Origin: Saksenaea vasiformis B4078
Taxonomy: Eukaryota; Mucoromycota; Mucoromycetes; Mucorales; Saksenaeaceae
Reading direction: 5' to 3'
DNA: 38,145 nucleotides
Assembly: GCA_000697055.1 (NCBI GenBank)
Contig: JNDT01002307.1
Span: forward strand, 1-38,145
In this document: positions 32,521 to 38,145 of the stretch, one piece after another
Layout of the letters: every line of letters starts with the position of its first letter
Numbering within the stretch: position 1 is the stretch's first letter
Notes under the pieces: model-generated
What the model saw: the letters and a program-made list of their open reading frames with translations, nothing else
Database searches by the model: none
Told to the model about the DNA's origin: nothing
Made by a program: the position numbers and the translations under genes

Positions 32521-33406
32521 TTAGTTTTCATCGTCATCATCTTCATCATGTTCTCGAAATCGAGGGTTCTATTGAACCCGGTTATATATATATTCTTGTC
32601 CACGTATGACGTATCTTATTTACCTGTTCTCTTTGTCGCTTTCTGCCTTCTTCGTCTTCATCCTCAAAATCGCGTCTTCGTTTGTAGTTTCCTATGCAAT
32701 CCTTAAGCTTCCACGCATACTGCTGCCCTTTCTTTTGGTTACCTGCAAACGCGCTCGCTCTACTCTTGTACTGATCGGCACCCTTGGGAATTTCTTTGAT
32801 CGCTTCATAGTTCTCTTTGATGTTTCTTTCTCTATCACGTTCAAGCTGCATTCTCATTCGATGACCCCATCCACCTCGACCAGCGTCATATTCAGTACGA
32901 TATTCATCGCGCACCTGGCCACCGCTTCGTCCACGGCCGAACTGTCGACCTTCCTTGAATCCTGGATCTAGATCGCACCGGATGATACGTTCATCCAATT
33001 TTGTTCCATTAGCGTACTTCATACAATCCAGCGCATCGTCCCTGTGATAGTATCTAACATAGTGATAGGTTTAAGCTGCGTTGCATAGATAACCACGTAA
33101 ATATTTACTCGACGAAGCAGAAACCGCACGGAGTCTTTTGATTGCGATCAAGGCCCATAATGATTCGTTTAATTTCGCCGCATTTTGAAAAGAGTTCATA
33201 GATTTGTTCTTCGGTAGTATAGAACGAAAGATTACCAACGTAGAGGGTAGTTGTGCTGGACAGATCTTCCACGAATTGGTTTGATGTACCCTTAACAGAC
33301 CATGTCAGGCGAAAAAGAACGTTGTAATGCAAATGTATATAATCACCTGATACAGTTGATCGCGGTAGCTGGAGGGAACTGCAAGCGAATTAACAAGCGA
33401 AGCCAT
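32521..33406 (-). CDS. NCBP2: Nuclear cap-binding complex subunit 2 (CBP20)
   Basis: Small subunit that binds the m7G cap of nascent RNA polymerase II transcripts together with CBP80, acting in splicing and export. Minus-strand exons 33406-33347, 33290-33109, 33053-32624 and 32568-32521 close in phase to 239 residues. The single RRM shows RNP2 [20 protein letters not shown] and RNP1 [19 protein letters not shown]. The cap-binding C-terminal arm follows: [40 protein letters not shown]. The tail is basic and then acidic ([15 protein letters not shown]), longer than in animals. The ATG at 33406 gives [20 protein letters not shown], the usual short N-terminal extension before the RRM. Confidence 0.95.
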
Positions 33407-33539
33407 GACGAAATAATACAATTCCTTCTGGTGAAACTTTGCGGGTTGCAGCACTTTGTTCTGCAGTGAAGCAAGTCACGATAGCCAAACGTTCCGAAAT
33501 TGATGAGAGTAAAAAATTCAGGTGGTACTCTTTTCAGTA

Positions 33540-33850
33540 TATTTTAGAGAAGTCTCCACTTTCACTCGCTTTGAAAAAAAAAGTGCATGCACTTTACTCA
33601 CTTAAAAAAAGGACTCTTACTTAACTTTAAAAAACGCCTGGTTCACTTTCTTCCTTTTGCTGTATTCTAGAAACCCCCGCTTTCACTCACTTTTAAAAAA
33701 GTGCACTCAGTTTGCTCACTTAGAAAAGAGGTCCATTGACGTTATCCACTTTAAAAGCGTCATTTACTTTTTGCTTCACTTTAAAAAAAGAAGTCCCTTC
33801 ACTTTTTACTGCAATACTAAAAAGGTCGTTCACTTTTACTTGAAAGTTAT
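33540..33850 (+). repeat. Degenerate CACTTT/AAAAAG repeat cluster
   Basis: About ten copies of a loose unit of the form TTCACTTTnAAAAAAGTC/G recur every 25-45 bp (for example around 33549-33585, 33680-33705, 33756-33766, 33775-33800, 33827-33845). Several copies form small palindromes, because CACTTT and AAAGTG are complementary. They lie upstream of NCBP2 and 1.2 kb before the retrotransposon's first ATG. Could be a decayed minisatellite or a transcription-factor site cluster. Confidence 0.55.
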
Positions 33851-35021
33851 TTCTTTATGCAAACCGAATCTCGACATCAGGATATATTGTTGAGCCGTTC
33901 CTCAATTCTTGACATCATCGACTTTACTGATTGCGAACAGTTTACAAAATGCGACGTCATAGTAGTTTCAGTTAGATGCACAGTTATTAAAAGCGATCTT
34001 TATGCTATAAATGCTTGAAATGGCCGGGTAGTAATTGACCGTGAATGAGAAATGACTTTATATATAGTACACATAGAATTAAACAAAAAAAAAGATATGA
34101 AATAATAAAGAAATGATGTAGAGAAAGAAGAAGCTAATTTCGTATGAGATGGAGATAGAGAACTGAAGAGATAATGGTAATGGGCAAGTGTAGAACAAAG
34201 AGCAAAAAGAAAAAAAAAAGGGAGCAGAAAAGAAATAAACTCTGAAGAGTAAGTAAAAAAAAGGTAGAAGAATTCCTGATTGCCTTTTTTTTTTATCTTC
34301 TTTTTTTCACTTTACACCGTTTTACAGTAGCAACATATACTGTTTGACTCGTTTCTTGTAAGTACTACACTCTGTATACTTCGTACTAACTTTATTTCCT
34401 TTTTGCTGGTACCATTAGCAACTTTTTTACAACAGCTTCGCAGCAATGATACATCTCTTTTGAAATTCTCCATTAACATATTATCTTTACAAAGTTATGG
34501 GTAAGCTACCAGCTCATTACAATTACTTTTGTCTTGTTGCTAAATAGGAGCCTGCTCTAGTTACTTCTTATCTCAACTATTATTCTGCTATTTTGACATT
34601 CATTTAAGCATAAGCATTAGTATCAAGATAATTAGTTTCTATGATTATACTAATCTACAACAGTAGTTATTTTTTATGTCTGTGGTATATGTGACATGCC
34701 GTAGTGCACGTAGAAATAAATACCTGTGTACAGTTACAGATCAAATAGTAATCAGGATTAATATATTAACAAACATAATAATCTTCCATTCTATATATAA
34801 ATATATCCTAAGTACAAACATATGTAGCTTTGTAATAAGGGAATTAACATATAATAGAATTACATGGAAAATAGATTATTATTAGAATATACTTTAGAGA
34901 ACTGAACATAATATAAAAGAGCAGACATTAACATTTAATAAAAGTAATTCAGTCTCAAAGGATTTACTAAGTCTATATTTTTGAGCTATATCACATTTTT
35001 TTTCCTTTGAATACTACTATT
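33851..35021. other. AT-rich spacer, probably containing the 5' LTR and leader of the retroelement
   Basis: No gene is supported. The strand becomes strongly AT-rich from about 34080, unlike host spacers to the left. A Ty3-type element must have its 5' LTR, primer-binding site and leader before its first ATG (35022), so the LTR should lie here, but without the 3' copy inside the window its borders cannot be seen. I looked for TGG-initiated primer sites (for example near 34406 and 34864) and found none convincing. Confidence 0.45.
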
Positions 35022-38000
35022 ATGTCTGCCGAAAATAACACTGGAACACCCCAATTTGGTACAATTACCCAGGTGGAACGCGATGCTATGGAAAATCCTC
35101 TTTTTGTACAAGACTAGGACTCTGTAATGGCCAATACCGAGGAATCCCAGGAAACTACCACGGATACTGAAAAGGTCAAACAGGATCTTCAGCTAAGGAG
35201 GAAAATAGCCGCCAATAGGCTCACGTTAGTTCTATCTAACGAGGCGTCCACTGAGGAAGAATCTACCGATGCAAAAAGGAATCTGGATAAGGCCAAAGCA
35301 TTGTATAAGGCTTTTCTAGAAGCGAGAGAAACTCTGGATAAGGAAGATGAAGAAGACAGTGGAATAATCCATGGTAAAAGGGCTACACTGGTTCAGAAAG
35401 ATCTCCCTGTATTCCAAATCCTAGGTGGTCCTGTCAGAAATAAGGATAAAAAGATCCATGAATCGGTCCGCACGTTCATTGGTGCATTCGAGGCACAGTT
35501 ACGGGCTTATAATTTGGTACCCATTGACCAGCATTGGGAGAGACTGTTTTGTCTCACTTGCGATGATTCGCAGAGGCAATGGTTTGTGAGAACTATCTCG
35601 GATCGTGGTCTGAAATGGAGTCAGGCCTGTGCACGCTTAGAAAAGGAATTTGGTAATCCTTTTTACATTTGGCGGAAAAAAGATGAGCACCGTCATCTTG
35701 TTCAACAACCCAACGAATCCATCCGACTGTTTTTGGATCGTTACCAGGAGGTATCTTACGAAGCGAACCTGCAGCAGAATTCGGATCTGGTTCACAATTT
35801 TGTCTGTTCCCTATTGCCGCGCATTAAGAGAAAGGCCTGGTCAATACTGACTGATCACTTTGGCCTGGACTTGACGGATGACCTGCACCAAGCCGCCCAA
35901 TTGATCATGGCCACTTGCGGTGAGGATCTCTCTGATGGATACTGCTTGGAAAATGGAAAGAAGCAGAAACGGCAATTTTCTGAGGATGTTCCCATGTTCC
36001 GAAAGAAATCCAAGAATGGATTCACCAAGTCAGGAGGATGCCCGTTGCATCCGAAAGGTGCCCATGCGAAACAGGATTGTTACTTGTGGAAGGAGGCACT
36101 ACAACAGGTGAAAAAGGACAAGGGAAAATCGGAAGGGTATGGTAGTAAGGCCAGGACACTCTGTCGGTATTGTCACAAAACAGAGTATGTTCCGGGGCAT
36201 AAGTGCCAGGAATTTTGGGACAGCAAGAAAAAGGTTTTTGCAAACCGATCAGCAAGGGTCATGGATTTGGAAGACCCGGAGGCATTATTATTGCCGGTAC
36301 ACATGGAGAGGTTGAATCTCCAGAAGCAGGGTAAGCACCTTACATATTCTGCATCAAGCAAAAACACTGACGCACTTCATGTACCAATTCTTGTACAGAG
36401 TAGCAAGCAGGTAGCATTGGTAGACACGGGCGCAAATGCGTCATTCATGAGCAAGGAATTAGCTGTAACATTAAATTTGTCAATAAATACAAATTGTACA
36501 CATAAAATTTGTCTTGCCTCTACAAATGAAATGATAACCAGTTTCGGTACGGTTGAAGCAGAACTTTCATATCGCAAAAAGCACATTCAGCATACCTTCA
36601 TTATTATGGATCTATCATTAGGAGACCATTTGAGCATTGGCTTAGACCTTATGCCAAAGTTGGGTATTGCATTAACGGGTTTAGCTGAAACATGGGATGA
36701 AGAAACTCAGGAAAAGCCAAACGTCGAAACTATCGATGATACACCCATTCCAAATGACTCACCAGCGGGTACGCAAAATGAGAGAGAAAATTTCATGGCA
36801 GAAATTAAACCAGCATTGGATGCCAATCAGGAAATTCCAAACACATCATTTTGCACCATACCGGAATCCGTAATACACGTTGATACACCCGAAGGTGTTA
36901 CATCGTATCGACGGCAATATCCGCTACCAATAGTGTATGAGTCAAAAATACAAGAAGTTGTGGATACTTGGTTAAAAAATGGTACTATTGAAAGAGCTCC
37001 CACAGATACCGCGTGGAATAGCCCTCTCACACTGGCACCTAAAAAAGACATGTATGGTAATTACACCGACAAACGTCCATGTCTAGATCCAAGACACATC
37101 AATAAATTACTTAAGGAAGATCGATATCCACTTCCGTTGATCAACGATATCTTCCACAAATTAAGTGATGCACAAATTTTCACAACGTTGGATCTTAAAA
37201 CAGCTTTTCATCGGTTTGAAATATACAAACCCGATCGTCCGAAAACTGCTTTTACTTTCGAAAACATGCAATACATGTTCAGAGGATGTCCATTTGGTCT
37301 TAAACCAATTTCATCCAAGTTCCAACGAGTGATGCATATCATTTTCAATGATCTACCTTTCGTCACTACATTCGTAGATGACATTATTGTGCATTCAAAC
37401 AACATCGAGGAACATACAAAATACGTAAAGATGGTTATTGAGAAACTTACTAGAGTTAATCTAATCCTTAACCCGAAAAAGTGTTATTTTGCTCAAAAAT
37501 CAGTATATTTACTGGGTTTCTGCGTATCCAACAAAGGCATTGCACTGGATCCACGCAAGGTGAGCAATATCCAAGAATGGCCTGTGCCCAAAACGGGTAC
37601 TGACATCCAACGTTTCCTCGGCGTAATTAGTTATTTCCGAGAGCATATTCCAAATGTGTCCGTTCTGACAGCTCCACTCGATAAGCTACGAAAGGAAAAT
37701 TCGCTCGAGAGTATTTGGACAACAGAACATATGAGCACGTTTACGAATCTAAAAAAGATTTTACTAGAGCTACCAGTACTTCGCTACCCCAATCTGAAAT
37801 ATCCATTCAGTGTAGCAACAGATGCATCTAATACAGGCATTGGCGCAGCTCTGTATCAAGTAATCAATAATGAAACAAGACATATTGGTTTTATGGCACG
37901 CGCTCTTACAGCCAGCGAAAGAAATTACTCTACAACTAAAAGAGAACTTCTCGCCATAACCTTTGCTCTCAGGAAATTCCATAAATATCTATGGGGAAAT

Positions 38001-38145
38001 AAATTTACTTTATACACCGATCATAAAGCATTAACGTATCTTCATACGCAAAGGATTGCAAACGCCATGATGATTAATTGGCTAGACACATTGCTCCAGT
38101 ACGACTTTGAAATTGTACATCTTCCTGGTTTAGAAAATATTTTAC
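35022..38145 (+). mobile_element. Ty3-type LTR retrotransposon, 5' part
   Basis: Gag, protease, reverse transcriptase and RNase H are encoded in this order in a single forward frame that is still open at the right edge. The order PR-RT-RH and the RT sequence mark the Ty3/gypsy (Metaviridae) group. Integrase and the 3' LTR must lie outside. The element sits in the spacer upstream of NCBP2, oriented divergently from it. The coding part looks intact, apart from a TAG at 35115-35117 after 31 codons of the first possible reading. Confidence 0.92.
35127..38145 (+). CDS. Gag-Pol polyprotein of a Ty3-type retrotransposon (partial at 3')
   Basis: At least 1006 codons without a stop or frameshift, starting at MANTEESQETT. 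The frame is open back to a TAG at 35115-35117; a further in-frame ATG at 35022 lies before that stop. Gag contains the capsid-like segment KDEHRHLVQQPNESIRLFLD and a zinc-finger variant CRYC...PGHKC (Cys346, Cys349, His/Cys about 358-360), spaced as in chromovirus-type Gag. Protease: VDTGANASF (Asp433). Reverse transcriptase: DKRPCLDPRHINKLL, TLDLKTAFH (Asp689), FRGCPFGLKP, FVDDIIVHS (Asp751/752), where Phe replaces the usual Tyr. RNase H: VATDASNTGIGAAL (Asp899), TTKRELLAI (Glu940), LYTDHKALTYL (Asp965). All catalytic residues seen are present. Gag and Pol share one frame with no recoding site, as in Tf1-like elements, so Gag excess would need another mechanism. Confidence 0.93.
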   Translation, partial: MANTEESQETTTDTEKVKQDLQLRRKIAANRLTLVLSNEASTEEESTDAKRNLDKAKALYKAFLEARETLDKEDEEDSGIIHGKRATLVQKDLPVFQILGGPVRNKDKKIHESVRTFIGAFEAQLRAYNLVPIDQHWERLFCLTCDDSQRQWFVRTISDRGLKWSQACARLEKEFGNPFYIWRKKDEHRHLVQQPNESIRLFLDRYQEVSYEANLQQNSDLVHNFVCSLLPRIKRKAWSILTDHFGLDLTDDLHQAAQLIMATCGEDLSDGYCLENGKKQKRQFSEDVPMFRKKSKNGFTKSGGCPLHPKGAHAKQDCYLWKEALQQVKKDKGKSEGYGSKARTLCRYCHKTEYVPGHKCQEFWDSKKKVFANRSARVMDLEDPEALLLPVHMERLNLQKQGKHLTYSASSKNTDALHVPILVQSSKQVALVDTGANASFMSKELAVTLNLSINTNCTHKICLASTNEMITSFGTVEAELSYRKKHIQHTFIIMDLSLGDHLSIGLDLMPKLGIALTGLAETWDEETQEKPNVETIDDTPIPNDSPAGTQNERENFMAEIKPALDANQEIPNTSFCTIPESVIHVDTPEGVTSYRRQYPLPIVYESKIQEVVDTWLKNGTIERAPTDTAWNSPLTLAPKKDMYGNYTDKRPCLDPRHINKLLKEDRYPLPLINDIFHKLSDAQIFTTLDLKTAFHRFEIYKPDRPKTAFTFENMQYMFRGCPFGLKPISSKFQRVMHIIFNDLPFVTTFVDDIIVHSNNIEEHTKYVKMVIEKLTRVNLILNPKKCYFAQKSVYLLGFCVSNKGIALDPRKVSNIQEWPVPKTGTDIQRFLGVISYFREHIPNVSVLTAPLDKLRKENSLESIWTTEHMSTFTNLKKILLELPVLRYPNLKYPFSVATDASNTGIGAALYQVINNETRHIGFMARALTASERNYSTTKRELLAITFALRKFHKYLWGNKFTLYTDHKALTYLHTQRIANAMMINWLDTLLQYDFEIVHLPGLENIL

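Noticed and set aside
34400..34890. Possible primer-binding sites and LTR ends (TGGTACC near 34406, CATGG near 34863)
   Set aside because: Neither is followed by a convincing tRNA-complementary stretch, and without the 3' LTR the border cannot be tested.

Overview
The window looks like nuclear DNA of an early-diverging fungus, most likely Mucoromycota (Mucorales-like). This rests on many short phase-consistent introns (about 40-110 nt, GTAAGT/GTATGT donors, YAG acceptors, occasional CTAAC-type branch sites), compact housekeeping genes separated by pyrimidine/purine-rich spacers, fungal family members (Mrc1, Mdm35, mL38, a Bni4-like PP1 adaptor) and a Ty3-type retrotransposon. No comparison was run, so the taxonomic call is inference. 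Gene models were built by hand from reading frames, splice signals and phase; each multi-exon model below closes in frame unless stated.

Left part (1-7.9 kb): possible last exons of an upstream gene (29-198); an Alba/RPP25-like RNase P/MRP subunit gene (1170-1925); degenerate coding-like sequence (2364-2734); then an 18-exon gene (2852-6254) for a Fanzor, the eukaryotic relative of TnpB. It has RuvC-I (GIDPG), a CxxC...CxxC zinc ribbon and RuvC-III (NRDVNAGRNI). This is the most interesting item. It may carry an in-frame stop in exon 5, and paired hairpins lie over its 3' end. MDM35 (6400-6719) starts only 145 bp downstream. BET1 is on the minus strand (7380-7888, 5' end unresolved).

Centre (8.6-18 kb): MRC1/claspin (8678-11769, plus) converges on mitochondrial ribosomal protein mL38 (11907-13344, minus). 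A Bni4-like protein with a PP1-docking motif (16090-17534, minus) follows, bracketed by long homopurine tracts.

Right part (18-38 kb): an N-myristoylated-type SAM methyltransferase (20957-22546, minus) with a 19-nt microexon; a ZNRD2/SSSCA1-like protein with two zinc modules (24013-25268, plus); an MFS drug/polyamine-type transporter (25356-27273, minus); OMA1 metalloprotease (30634-32234, plus) converging on the cap-binding subunit NCBP2/CBP20 (32521-33406, minus); a spacer with degenerate CACTTT repeats; and the first 3.1 kb of a Ty3-type Gag-Pol element running off the right edge. Most host genes are unrelated housekeeping genes. MDM35 and OMA1 both act in the mitochondrial intermembrane-space/inner-membrane system, but nothing suggests a functional cluster.
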